NCBI GenBank assembly: GCA_964655525.1 | Contig: CAZZNE010000011.1 | Span: forward strand, 1 to 64,000 | DNA: 64,000 nucleotides | Direction: 5' to 3' | DNA from: DLAJ01 sp964655525 | GTDB taxonomy: Bacteria > Bacillota > Clostridia > Lachnospirales > Lachnospiraceae | Translations under genes and position numbers: made by a program | The notes under the pieces: generated by a model | The model's database searches: none | Told to the model about the DNA's origin: nothing | The model's input: only the letters and a program-made list of their open reading frames with translations | Shown here: piece by piece, positions 50,662-59,370 of the stretch | Layout: each line of letters begins with the position of its first letter | How positions within the stretch are numbered: the first letter of the stretch is position 1

Positions 50662-51204
50662 ATGGATGCAGACGAAAGAGCAGAAGAACTGTTTGAGCGC
50701 TACGCCGATATGGCATACCGGATCGCGGTGTCCTACGGAGGAACGGGACAATGGGCTGAGGATGTGGTGCAGGAAGTGTTTGTGCGATATTTGAGAAAGC
50801 ATCCCTGCTTTGAATCCGATGAGCATGAGAAAGCGTGGTTTATCCGGGTGGCTGTCAATTGTTCAAAAAGCATGCTTTCCAGTGCGTGGATGAAAAAAAA
50901 TCGTCCTCTGGAGGAATGTGAGGAGCAGGAGGCGCCGCCGTTTTTGGGGGAGCAGGAGAGCGGGCTGTATGAGATACTGTCCCTGCTGCCGCCGAAATAC
51001 CGGATCGTATTGTATCTGCGTTATTACGAGGAGTATCCGATCAAGGAGATCGCGGGGCTGCTGCATATCACGCCGAATCTGGCGTCGGCGAGACTGAAGC
51101 GTGCAAAAGCGATGATGAAAAAGAATTTGTTGAAGGAAAAGGAGGGAATGACGGATGAAAGAGGAAGTATATCAATCCATGTATCATCAGATACATTTGA
51201 GTGA
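50662..51204 (+). CDS. ECF-type RNA polymerase sigma factor
   Basis: A 180-residue extracytoplasmic-function sigma factor. Region 2 (about 10-70) has AEELFERYADMAYRIA and DVVQEVFVRYLRKHP; region 4 (about 100-165) has LPPKYRIVLYLRYYEEYPIKEIAGLL and ASARLKRAKAMMKKNL helix-turn-helix. It overlaps the anti-sigma gene by 50 bases in a different frame; the last 16 residues (from about TDERGSISI) are the overlap product. A GAAGGAGGTG ribosome binding site is present. Confidence 0.93.
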   Translation: MDADERAEELFERYADMAYRIAVSYGGTGQWAEDVVQEVFVRYLRKHPCFESDEHEKAWFIRVAVNCSKSMLSSAWMKKNRPLEECEEQEAPPFLGEQESGLYEILSLLPPKYRIVLYLRYYEEYPIKEIAGLLHITPNLASARLKRAKAMMKKNLLKEKEGMTDERGSISIHVSSDTFE

Positions 51205-52336
51205 TCGGCAGAAACATAGAATACGGGCAGGCGTAAAAGAGGAGACGGATAAGTCCGCAGAAAAAAGAAAAGCGCGTCTGTCGCTGCGCGGGGCGGTCTG
51301 TGTCTGCGCTGTTTTGGTGGCATCCGGTATTACGGTGCTTGCGGCAAATCCTTCTTATGTAGAGAGGATTGCCGGGGCGCTTCATCCCGGAAGAGAAGCG
51401 ACGCAGGAGGAGAAGGAGATCTATGCGGCATATGGCAGTGAGACAGATTACACACTTGAGACTGCGGCAGGAACGGTCATGCTGGAGGCAGTTCTGTATG
51501 ATGACGGTTCTGTCTGCATTCCGTTTACCCTGTATCCGCATACGAAGTTGACGCCGGGGGCAGATTTAATGCAGGATCACGCATCAAGGCAGACGCTTAC
51601 TGATCTTTTAAGTGAGATACATTGCGGGGGAAAAATGCCAGGGACGGCAGGGACAACGAACTGTTTTTTTCAGATCAAGGGGTGTCAGCGTGAGGATTTT
51701 AGTTATTTCACGCGACTTGATTCCATCGTACAGGAAGACGGTTCTATCATGGGGAGTTATGTCCTGCAGTATGCGTGGACGGAGCAGGGATTTGCTCAGG
51801 GGGATGTGATACAATATGTAAAGGAATTTTGGCCTGCGGACGGGGAACCATGGGGCAGACTGCTGGAGGAAGGAGAGAGCACGGAAGGACTTAAGATCAT
51901 TGAAGTAGAAATCAATGGTGAGATCGTGCAGTACGTGGACTTATCGCAGGAGGATGAGGTGCTTATTGAGATTACGCTTGAGGGCGCACCGCTGCCGAAA
52001 TTGCAGATCTCAACGGCAGAAGTTGAGCTCCCGTACGGGCTGAAGGCGGATAACATCACGATCACGCCGCTGGCGCTTTATATGCATGGAATGGGAGATG
52101 CGAATCAGGCGGGTGCAAAAATCAGCTACAATCTTTTCGTTGTGTTAAAAGACGGAACCGTGGTAAAGAGAGCGGGCAGCGGCGGCGGTTTCTCCTGGGG
52201 AAGCAGGGATGGAAACGACGACGAGTATGAGTATTCGTTTACGTTTACGTTTGACGAGACCATTGATCTCGATGAGGTAGCGGGTGTGCGCATCACGGAA
52301 CTGGGAGAGGAAATCCTTTATATACCGGTCGAGTAA
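51155..52336 (+). CDS. DUF4179-like membrane anti-sigma factor
   Basis: A 393-residue membrane protein. A short cytosolic region (about 1-45, MKEEVYQSMYHQIHLSDRQK) probably binds the sigma factor, followed by one membrane helix (about 47-66) and a large extracytoplasmic domain. That domain opens with a helical NPSYVERIAGALHPG segment and continues with beta-rich sequence. This matches the DUF4179 layout in ECF sigma partner proteins. Its ATG lies inside the sigma gene (50-base overlap) with AAAGGAGGG upstream, so expression is coupled. The signal is unknown; envelope stress is inferred. Confidence 0.83.
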   Translation: MKEEVYQSMYHQIHLSDRQKHRIRAGVKEETDKSAEKRKARLSLRGAVCVCAVLVASGITVLAANPSYVERIAGALHPGREATQEEKEIYAAYGSETDYTLETAAGTVMLEAVLYDDGSVCIPFTLYPHTKLTPGADLMQDHASRQTLTDLLSEIHCGGKMPGTAGTTNCFFQIKGCQREDFSYFTRLDSIVQEDGSIMGSYVLQYAWTEQGFAQGDVIQYVKEFWPADGEPWGRLLEEGESTEGLKIIEVEINGEIVQYVDLSQEDEVLIEITLEGAPLPKLQISTAEVELPYGLKADNITITPLALYMHGMGDANQAGAKISYNLFVVLKDGTVVKRAGSGGGFSWGSRDGNDDEYEYSFTFTFDETIDLDEVAGVRITELGEEILYIPVE

Positions 52337-52400
52337 AGAACATTTATAGGGCATTCTCCATGGGGGGAATGCCTCTTTGCGTTGGAGGAAGATGCCTGAT

Positions 52401-52430
52401 AAAAAGAGTTTCTTCGGAAACTCTTTTTAT
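52401..52430 (+). terminator. terminator with TTCG tetraloop after the anti-sigma gene
   Basis: A perfect 12-bp stem AAAAAGAGTTTC / GAAACTCTTTTT. A weaker GCATTC / GAATGC hairpin lies just before it at 52349-52372. Confidence 0.9.
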
Positions 52431-52508
52431 ACTTGAAAAAAGCAGGTGTTAGAAATATACTAGGTAATAGAATAATGAAACCTATCGAAAAATGGGGAGG
52501 AAGGAATC

Positions 52509-53102
52509 ATGCAGTATAATCAAAAAATCAAAAAAGTAAACGGGTTGTATCTTATTTTGTACTTAATCGTGCCGATGATACCGGTTGCGGTTGCGGTGAT
52601 GTTGTCTCTGTTGATACCGGAGCAGGAAGGACGGTTTGCCGGCATATCGGCGCTTTTAGGTATCGCTGCATTTGTATGGTGGCTGGCGGGATGGAAGCTC
52701 GTCCTGAATATGAAGAAGAAGTCCATGACGAAAAAGCTGGATGAGGCGGGATTTGTCAGAAATCATACGTTTAACAGCGATAATTCCACGATCGTGATCG
52801 ACGCGCAGCACGGGGATATTGCACTGCTGTTCTGCATGAATCCGTCAGTGATCCAGATCGCTTCCATGCAGAAGATTACGCGCGCGTGGGTGGATGACTG
52901 CGCGCACGGTTCAGGGATCATGAGAGGATCGAGCTGCGTCCGGTTTTGCTTTGAACTTGACGGCGTGACGGTGAAGGTCAATACGTTTACATCCAATAAG
53001 AGATGGCGCATGGACAGCAATTACATCTTAACGGGTATTTCCAAGGCGGATATGATGGTGAACGTCATCAACAGCGCAAAGCAGGGACAACAGGCAGGAT
53101 GA
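52509..53102 (+). CDS. membrane protein of unknown function
   Basis: A 197-residue protein I do not recognise. Two membrane helices (about 14-36 and 44-66) form an N-terminal hairpin, then a cytosolic domain (STIVIDAQHGDIALLF, IQIASMQKITRAWVDDC, then CVRFCFELDGVTVKVNTFTS) with a beta-rich look resembling PH-like or bPH domains. That resemblance is weak. It has a GGGAGGAAGG ribosome binding site, and the zinc-ribbon gene follows 21 bases later in the same unit. Confidence 0.65.
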   Translation: MQYNQKIKKVNGLYLILYLIVPMIPVAVAVMLSLLIPEQEGRFAGISALLGIAAFVWWLAGWKLVLNMKKKSMTKKLDEAGFVRNHTFNSDNSTIVIDAQHGDIALLFCMNPSVIQIASMQKITRAWVDDCAHGSGIMRGSSCVRFCFELDGVTVKVNTFTSNKRWRMDSNYILTGISKADMMVNVINSAKQGQQAG

Positions 53103-53123
53103 TAGGATATATCGGGGGAAACA

Positions 53124-53486
53124 ATGGGACTGATCGGTAAACTGAGAGCAAAAATTTTTGATAAGTATTGCACGAGGTGTCAGCATGAGATGAATGTGAC
53201 GGCACAGTGGCTGTATGCGCTGCCGGAGTTAAGAGTCGGCCATTATGTGCGCCATGAGGATGCGGGATATTATAAAAAACATCTGGTTGCGATCCGGCAG
53301 AAATCGCAGATTCCGGCGGGGATGTATGCCTGCAACCTGTATGTTTATCAATGCCCGCAGTGCGGTCATCGGGCGGTCAAGCTGATGGTGTTTTTGCCGG
53401 TGCGCGAGGAAGAAAAGATCGAGCAGGGGATTTATTTTGATAACGGCGAGATGGATGACTTTGTATTTGGGACGCAGAACGGATAA
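53124..53486 (+). CDS. small zinc-ribbon-like protein of unknown function
   Basis: A 120-residue soluble protein. Two CxxC pairs (KYCTRCQHEMN near residues 16-19 and QCPQCGHRAVK near residue 77) could form a zinc site. The rest is beta-rich (GMYACNLYVYQ, LMVFLPVREEEKI). I do not recognise the family. It lies between the two-helix membrane protein and the thioesterase and may share their transcript. Confidence 0.65.
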   Translation: MGLIGKLRAKIFDKYCTRCQHEMNVTAQWLYALPELRVGHYVRHEDAGYYKKHLVAIRQKSQIPAGMYACNLYVYQCPQCGHRAVKLMVFLPVREEEKIEQGIYFDNGEMDDFVFGTQNG

Positions 53487-53509
53487 GTTCAGAGGAAAAG
53501 GGGTGCACC

Positions 53510-53920
53510 ATGGATGACAGAGTGAAGCAGGAACTAAAGAAGCTGGTGACACATAATATTTACGCGGAGACAATGGGTATCGAGCTGTTGGAGCTGCGTC
53601 AGGGTTACGCGCGCGGGCGGATGCCGTACCGTTTGGAGAATGCCAATCCGTACGGATCGCTGCACGGCGGCGTGTTGTATTCTCTGGCGGATATTATCTG
53701 CGGTCTGGCGGCATGTACATACGGATATTATTCTTCGACGATCGAGGGCAGCATGCACTATGTCCGCCCGGCGCTTAATACGCGTTATGTGATCTGTGAA
53801 GCGCATGAGCTTCGTCAGGGAAGACAGGTGTCCGTCTATGAAGCACGGCTGACGAACGATGAGGGGCTGCTGCTGGATACGGCTGAATTTTCGTTTTATA
53901 TGTTGGAGAAAGAAATATAG
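53510..53920 (+). CDS. PaaI-type hotdog thioesterase
   Basis: A 136-residue hotdog-fold protein likely to hydrolyse an acyl-CoA. GIELLELRQGYARGRMPY and the active-site segment NPYGSLHGGVLYSLADIICG are typical of the PaaI/YdiI group, with the HGG turn and a following helix Asp. SMHYVRPALNTRYVICEAHELRQGRQVSVYEARL completes the fold. Aromatic-acyl specificity is common in the family but not shown here. The pepF gene starts 16 bases after the stop. Confidence 0.9.
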   Translation: MDDRVKQELKKLVTHNIYAETMGIELLELRQGYARGRMPYRLENANPYGSLHGGVLYSLADIICGLAACTYGYYSSTIEGSMHYVRPALNTRYVICEAHELRQGRQVSVYEARLTNDEGLLLDTAEFSFYMLEKEI

Positions 53921-53935
53921 GAGGATAACAGGAAC

Positions 53936-55741
53936 ATGGGAGAGGTTCGCACAATACCTGCAAGAGAGGAAATCAATGTACAGGATACCTGGGCGCTGGA
54001 GGATCTGTATGAGACCGACGAGGCGTGGGAAGCGCAGATAAAGGAAATGGAGCAGAGCGTGGGTAAGGTTTCTGCTTACGCAGGAAAGCTTGGCACATCC
54101 GCGGAGGAGCTGCTTGCTTTTTTACGATTACAGGACGATATGGAGTGCGTTTTGGAGCGGCTCTATGTTTATGCAAATGAGAAGCTGCATCAGGATATGA
54201 GCGTGTCAAAATATCAGGGGTATACGACGCGGGCACAGGCGCTCGTCGTGCAGATGAGCGGCGCGAGCTCGTTTGCGGATCCGGAGATCCTTGCCATTCC
54301 GGAAGAGACACTCGCAGGCTTTTTTGCGAGCTGCCCTGAGCTGGAGCATTACCGGCTTTTGATCGACCGGATATTATACGCAAAAGAGCATACGCTTTCC
54401 CCGAAGGAGGAAGCGATTCTTGCCAAAGCGCAGGAGATGGCAACGGCGCCCGATGATGTTTATTCCCTGCTCACGGATGTCGATCTGCGTTTCGGAACGA
54501 TCAAGGATGAGAACGGGAATGAGACGGAGCTGACCGATATTAATTATGTGAGTATGCTGCAGAGCGGTGACAGACGTGTCAGAAAGGATGCATTCGAGAC
54601 ACTATATAAGGTGTATGATCAGTTTAAGAACAGCATAGCCGCCATGTTTCAGGCAAATGTGAAAAAGGCGCGCTTCTATTCCAGCGTGAGGAATTATGCT
54701 TCTTCCATGGAAATGTCGCTCGACGGCAGCCGGATTCCGGTCAGCGTGTACGAGAGCCTGATCGAGGCAGTTCATACCGCTCTGCCGGATATGTACCGCT
54801 ATGTTGCATTGCGCAAGCGCGTGCTCGGCGTGGATGAGCTGCATATGTACGATGTGTATGTACCGATCGTAAAAGATTATGACATGAATGTCACGTTCGA
54901 GGAAGCAAAGGAGATTGTCTTAAAGGGACTCGCACCGATGGGAGAGGAATATTTATCCCATCTGCGGGAGGGCTTTGAAAATCGCTGGATCGACGTATAT
55001 GAGAATAAAAATAAACGCGGCGGCGCTTACTCCTGGTCCGCTTACGGGGTCCATCCCTATGTTCTGCTGAACTATCAGGGAAAGCTGGACGATGTGTTCA
55101 CATTAGCGCATGAGATGGGACACGCATTGCACAGCTATTATTCCAATGAGACACAGCCATATACGTATGCAGGTTACCGCCTGTTTGTGGCGGAGGTGGC
55201 TTCCATCTGTAACGAGTCGCTTTTGATCCGTTATCTGCTTGAACAGAGCAAGGATAAGCAGGAAAAGTGCTACCTGCTCAATCATTTTCTGGATCAGTTC
55301 AAGGGGACGCTGTTTCGGCAGACGATGTTTGCCGAGTTCGAGATGCTGATGCACCGCATGTATGCGCAGGGAGAGGCATTAACTGCGGAGCGTGTCTGTG
55401 AGGTATATCTGGAGTTAAATAAAAAGTATTTCGGAGACGATATGGTATCCGATCCGCAGATCGCGCTTGAGTGGGCAAGGATTCCGCATTTCTATACAGA
55501 GTTCTATGTCTATCAGTATGCGACTGGTTTCGCCGCGGCGATCGCGCTTTCCGATAAGATCTTAAGAGAAGGCGAGCCTGCGGTAGAGGCATACAAGAGC
55601 TTCTTAAAGGGCGGCTGTTCCAAGGATCCGCTGGAGCTCTTACAGATGGCGGGGATCGATATGAGCAAGCCGGAGCCGGTAAAAAGTGCATTGAAGCTGT
55701 TCGGTGAGCTGGTAGCTGAGATTGAGGGGCTGTTAGTGTAA
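53936..55741 (+). CDS. pepF: oligoendopeptidase F (M3 family)
   Basis: Cytosolic zinc metallopeptidase that cuts oligopeptides of about 7-17 residues. At 601 residues it has the family's usual length. The HExxH motif lies in FTLAHEMGHALHSYYS with the second ligand Glu in VAEVASICNE. Substrate-binding FYSSVRNYASSMEMSL and IPHFYTEFYVYQYATGFAAA regions also match. It has an AGGAGG ribosome binding site and follows the thioesterase closely. A 30-bp palindrome lies 24 bases after its stop. Confidence 0.96.
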   Translation: MGEVRTIPAREEINVQDTWALEDLYETDEAWEAQIKEMEQSVGKVSAYAGKLGTSAEELLAFLRLQDDMECVLERLYVYANEKLHQDMSVSKYQGYTTRAQALVVQMSGASSFADPEILAIPEETLAGFFASCPELEHYRLLIDRILYAKEHTLSPKEEAILAKAQEMATAPDDVYSLLTDVDLRFGTIKDENGNETELTDINYVSMLQSGDRRVRKDAFETLYKVYDQFKNSIAAMFQANVKKARFYSSVRNYASSMEMSLDGSRIPVSVYESLIEAVHTALPDMYRYVALRKRVLGVDELHMYDVYVPIVKDYDMNVTFEEAKEIVLKGLAPMGEEYLSHLREGFENRWIDVYENKNKRGGAYSWSAYGVHPYVLLNYQGKLDDVFTLAHEMGHALHSYYSNETQPYTYAGYRLFVAEVASICNESLLIRYLLEQSKDKQEKCYLLNHFLDQFKGTLFRQTMFAEFEMLMHRMYAQGEALTAERVCEVYLELNKKYFGDDMVSDPQIALEWARIPHFYTEFYVYQYATGFAAAIALSDKILREGEPAVEAYKSFLKGGCSKDPLELLQMAGIDMSKPEPVKSALKLFGELVAEIEGLLV

Positions 55742-55764
55742 TAAAAAGGAGTAGTTTGGTGCGG

Positions 55765-55794
55765 CTTTGCATTGCGCAATTGCGCAATGCAAAG
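55765..55794. repeat. perfect 30-bp palindrome downstream of pepF
   Basis: CTTTGCATTGCGCAA followed immediately by its exact reverse complement, with no spacer. Outer GGTGC / GCACC bases (55759-55763 and 55796-55800) extend the pairing with small bulges. No T run follows, so it does not look like an intrinsic terminator. Confidence 0.85.
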
Positions 55795-55907
55795 GCACCT
55801 GCTTGTGTTCGCTTTACCATAAATAAACTACAATTTGTTTGAATAAAAAAGAAAAATGTAGTACACTAAGGCAGGTTATGCAGAAAAGTCAGGAAGGGAG
55901 ATTGTTT

Positions 55908-57005
55908 ATGAAAAATTGGGAGAACAGGATTTTGGCGTTTGCGGTTATGGCTATTATGCTGGCGGGCTGCGTGGGCTGCGCGACAAATGGGGTGGACAAA
56001 GGGACTGAGGGACAGTCGCAGGAAGATGTGTCGCAGGAAGATGCGTCACAGGAAGATGCGGCGCGGGATGATGGCGAGAGTAACATGCAAGGGGATAGTA
56101 TTGAGGCGGAGAAAGATGATCCGTTTGGGCGAGGAGAGTTCCCGGAGCCTCTTCCGCTTCCTGAAGAGGATTTGTTTGACTATGAGGCGTGGGAGACGGA
56201 GAAGACGAAGATCAGTGCGCCCGGAGGTGTTGTATTTGATGGGGAGGATCTGCTGGTCTGCGATACGGGGAATCATTGTGTCGTGCGTCTGACAACGGAC
56301 GGCGACTTTGTAGAAAGCTATGGGGAACTTGGCTCTGAATCAGGAAATTTTGTGACACCGACAGCTATTCTTCTTCATGAAAATGAAATTTATGTGCTCG
56401 ATTCCGGGAATATGAGGATTCAGGTGTTTGATCCGGATATGAACTATAACCGGGAAATTTGGTTTGAGGGAAGCACGCTTCCGAGCGGCGGAAAATACAA
56501 TGATATGGCAATTGCGGGAGATGGAACGATCTATATTACAGCGAATGCTGCCTATGGGGACGGGATGAGTCTGTTTTATATTGAGGAGGAAGAACTTCAT
56601 GCCGTACCGGGAGGAGGATTAGGTTTTTTGTCTGAGCAGGATGGAATTGTATACACGTCAGATAAGTGGAGGTTTTATAGGGATAGTAGGGGATACGGAT
56701 GGAAACCGGGAGCGAACTGGATTTATCAGGTGGATAGAACCGGGCTGAGGAAGGTTTGTGAGCTTCCCTACATGTATGCGCCCGCAGATTTTGTTGTTAG
56801 GGAGGATACGATCTATACCATATCGACGGTTTGGAGAGAAATGAATCGGTTTTCAATGGAAGCGGAGCTTTTGGAAACGATGTCTTATATAGAAGAAGTA
56901 CAGACGCATGATATGTATTTGTGTGTACAGGATGAAAATATATTTTATGTGGCTGATACGGAAGGATTTCTATATAAAGTTTTTCGCACGGAAGGAGAAG
57001 AATAG
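55908..57005 (+). CDS. beta-propeller (NHL-like) lipoprotein of an ABC operon
   Basis: A 365-residue predicted lipoprotein with lipobox IMLAGC (Cys near residue 20). An acidic QED-rich linker (about 30-75) is followed by repeats that read like NHL or six-bladed propeller units (GGVVFDGEDLLVCDTGNHCVVRL, then IYVLDSGNMRIQVFD, DMAIAGDGTIYITANA). ATG 55908 follows AGGAAGGGAG; the upstream frame is untranslated. It overlaps the start region of the first permease by an operon-like 4-base gap (GTG 57009) and may be the extracytoplasmic part of that transporter. Ligand unknown. Confidence 0.8.
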   Translation: MKNWENRILAFAVMAIMLAGCVGCATNGVDKGTEGQSQEDVSQEDASQEDAARDDGESNMQGDSIEAEKDDPFGRGEFPEPLPLPEEDLFDYEAWETEKTKISAPGGVVFDGEDLLVCDTGNHCVVRLTTDGDFVESYGELGSESGNFVTPTAILLHENEIYVLDSGNMRIQVFDPDMNYNREIWFEGSTLPSGGKYNDMAIAGDGTIYITANAAYGDGMSLFYIEEEELHAVPGGGLGFLSEQDGIVYTSDKWRFYRDSRGYGWKPGANWIYQVDRTGLRKVCELPYMYAPADFVVREDTIYTISTVWREMNRFSMEAELLETMSYIEEVQTHDMYLCVQDENIFYVADTEGFLYKVFRTEGEE

Positions 57006-57008
57006 ATC

Positions 57009-58109
57009 GTGTTTTATCTCAGCAACATCAGGGAAAGTTTACAATATCATAAAGTGATCAATCTGATCGTTGTGATCACCTTAGCGATCGGGATGCTGTA
57101 TCCGCTCGGCATGGCGACCATTATCAAAGAAATCATTTACGATCGGGAGTTGTGTAAATACGAGGATGCCGACCAGCATATGATCGTGGATTGTTTTGAT
57201 ACGCTTGTGCCGTTAGACGATTATCGGGATAAGATGTCCTGGCTGGAGGAAAACGGGTTACAGTACGGGTTCATTACTTATTATGAGTCCACGATTTATG
57301 TAGATGGAAGTTTCCGCCAGGGTGGTTTTTCTTCCTACACGGATGCGTATTTGGAGCAGGAAGGTTATCGGCTTATGGAGGGACGACTGCTGACGGAGGA
57401 AGAACAGGAACAGGGTGCACCCTACTGTCTGTGTGCATGGGGAGGAAGCAGGCGGATTGGCGATATCATCAATGTCATGGGAAATGAACTTGAGGTTATC
57501 GGTATCGTTCAGTGTCCCATGATGTTTGGCGGGATCATGGTGTCACAGAACTGGCTGTATCAGATGATCGGAAGCAGTCTGATCCAGTATCGGGTGAGCA
57601 TCTATGCACCGGAAGGATTTGGGGAGATCACGCATGGCAGTATCAGGAGGAATGTTTCTTTTGGTGAGATCCGTGCCATCACGCACGGGGAAGAGATTTA
57701 TGCGGAATATTATGATTCCATTGATAAGCAGATCGGAAAAAGGCTGTATTCCAGTCTGATGGTTTTGCTGCCCGCGGTTTGCAGTATGGTGGCAATCCTG
57801 TTCGGAAAGGTCATGGAGCAAAAATATCAGATCGGGCTGAGGATGGCGTTAGGCGCATCGAAAGCACAGACGATTTTCGAAATCTTTTTGGAAAACTTTT
57901 TTCTGTTTGTAATGGCGTACTGCGTAGATATGGTTTTGTTTATTCCGGTAAAAAAAATTTCCTATTTGATCACTACGTATCCGGGTATGGCGCTGACAGC
58001 GATGTTTTTATTATTCGGAGCGGTGGCCGCGGCATTGATCAGCATCGTGATCGTGGCAGTGCTTGTGGGGAAAAAACAGGTGTGTGAGATATTAAAGGAG
58101 AGTCAATGA
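57009..58109 (+). CDS. FtsX/MacB-like ABC transporter permease, first
   Basis: A 366-residue permease. One helix (about 17-40) is followed by a roughly 210-residue extracytoplasmic domain and three helices (about 250-275, 290-315, 330-355). The FtsX-like motif in QKYQIGLRMALGASKAQTIFEIFLENF is the cytosolic coupling helix region. GTG start at 57009 follows GAAGGAGAAG inside the lipoprotein gene end. Its stop overlaps the next permease start (ATGA). Unlike the two permeases downstream, it is not their close duplicate. Confidence 0.88.
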   Translation: MFYLSNIRESLQYHKVINLIVVITLAIGMLYPLGMATIIKEIIYDRELCKYEDADQHMIVDCFDTLVPLDDYRDKMSWLEENGLQYGFITYYESTIYVDGSFRQGGFSSYTDAYLEQEGYRLMEGRLLTEEEQEQGAPYCLCAWGGSRRIGDIINVMGNELEVIGIVQCPMMFGGIMVSQNWLYQMIGSSLIQYRVSIYAPEGFGEITHGSIRRNVSFGEIRAITHGEEIYAEYYDSIDKQIGKRLYSSLMVLLPAVCSMVAILFGKVMEQKYQIGLRMALGASKAQTIFEIFLENFFLFVMAYCVDMVLFIPVKKISYLITTYPGMALTAMFLLFGAVAAALISIVIVAVLVGKKQVCEILKESQ

Positions 58110-59350
58110 GATATTCAGCCGAAAAGGCAGGGTTTCATTTTATACATAATAAAGGAAAATACAGCGTGTTGATCTTCGTTTATGCGATCAGTATAACGGC
58201 TTTTATGAGCTGCCTGAACCTGTCGCTGTCCTGTGCGGGTCAATTGCGAGCGATTAGAAATCAGGCGAGAGCGGAGGATGTGGAGCTGAGCTTCTCAGGT
58301 GCGTTCGGACAGGAATATGCAATTACGCCGCAGGATATAAAGGACTATCCGGAAATGGAGGAAAAGCTGTTTTACTTCCCGTATCGGGACAGCTATACAA
58401 TGGACAGTGATTGGAATGAGTACAGCTATCACTGTTGCTTTTTAAGTGATGCCGCTTTTATGAAATTGTTTGGAATGAAGAGGGAAACAGGAGCGGTTTA
58501 TATCGGACAGGATGCATATGATACGCTGAACGGGTTAAAGGCGCGTGCGGCGCTGCAAAACGAGTACGATTATCTGTCCTATTATTTTGAGGGTGACACG
58601 GCGTATCTCGGGGAGCAGCAGATCGTTGACCTTTCAAAGGTGCAATTGCTTGATGAGGCGCAGGGGGGTATCCGCCTGAATTCTTCCATGCCGATGTTTT
58701 CAATGGGGGAAGATCAGATCCGTCTGTCGGATTGTCTGATCCTGCCGCTTGAGATGATGGAGAGGATGGAGAATGAGGATGCGATAGCGCCCGTGATGGT
58801 CAACAAATGCGTGATCGCGAGTTATCAGGGAGAACGGAATGATGAAAACATCACCGAGCTGATGGCGTTTTGCCGGCTTTTGGCTGAGCGGCATCCGGGA
58901 ATTCAGTACGGAATATCGGATCGTGTGCTGAGCTTGGAAAAATCCGCTTCGGATCTGATGATTCCGTATCGGTCCTTATTACTTGCGGCGGTCTCTATGC
59001 TGCTTATCATCCTGACCGGAATGATCGGGGTTTTCATTCTGATCCTGCACCGGAGAAAAAAAGAGCAGGCGGTGTCGCTTGCATATGGCGCCACAAAAAG
59101 TCAGATCTTCTTAGAGGTATTTTTGGAGGTCTTTCTTTGCTTTGCAGTGGGCGGACTGCTTGCGGGGGCGGCGGCGTGGTATGTGACGCCGCAGCTGCGT
59201 ATCGCAGGGATTGGTCTTACGGGAACGTGGCACAGTCTTACCGCATGGTGCGCGGTGGGAATTACGTTGGCGGAGGCGCTCGGCATCAGCGGGATCGCGC
59301 TTGCTGTTGTAGGGCGTGAGAATGTGGCGGGAACGCTGAAGGAGCTGTAG
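58106..59350 (+). CDS. FtsX/MacB-like ABC permease, duplicated copy 1
   Basis: A 414-residue permease: N-terminal helix (about 18-38), extracytoplasmic domain (about 40-285), and three helices (about 288-310, 340-362, 375-400). The coupling motif is RRKKEQAVSLAYGATKSQIFLEVFLEVFLC. ATG overlaps the previous stop. It is strongly similar throughout to the next gene, with near-identical DNA over the last 300 bases, indicating a recent tandem duplication. It probably pairs with that copy in the ABC complex. Confidence 0.9.
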   Translation: MRYSAEKAGFHFIHNKGKYSVLIFVYAISITAFMSCLNLSLSCAGQLRAIRNQARAEDVELSFSGAFGQEYAITPQDIKDYPEMEEKLFYFPYRDSYTMDSDWNEYSYHCCFLSDAAFMKLFGMKRETGAVYIGQDAYDTLNGLKARAALQNEYDYLSYYFEGDTAYLGEQQIVDLSKVQLLDEAQGGIRLNSSMPMFSMGEDQIRLSDCLILPLEMMERMENEDAIAPVMVNKCVIASYQGERNDENITELMAFCRLLAERHPGIQYGISDRVLSLEKSASDLMIPYRSLLLAAVSMLLIILTGMIGVFILILHRRKKEQAVSLAYGATKSQIFLEVFLEVFLCFAVGGLLAGAAAWYVTPQLRIAGIGLTGTWHSLTAWCAVGITLAEALGISGIALAVVGRENVAGTLKEL

Positions 59351-59370
59351 GGGCAGGAAGGAGTAATCCG

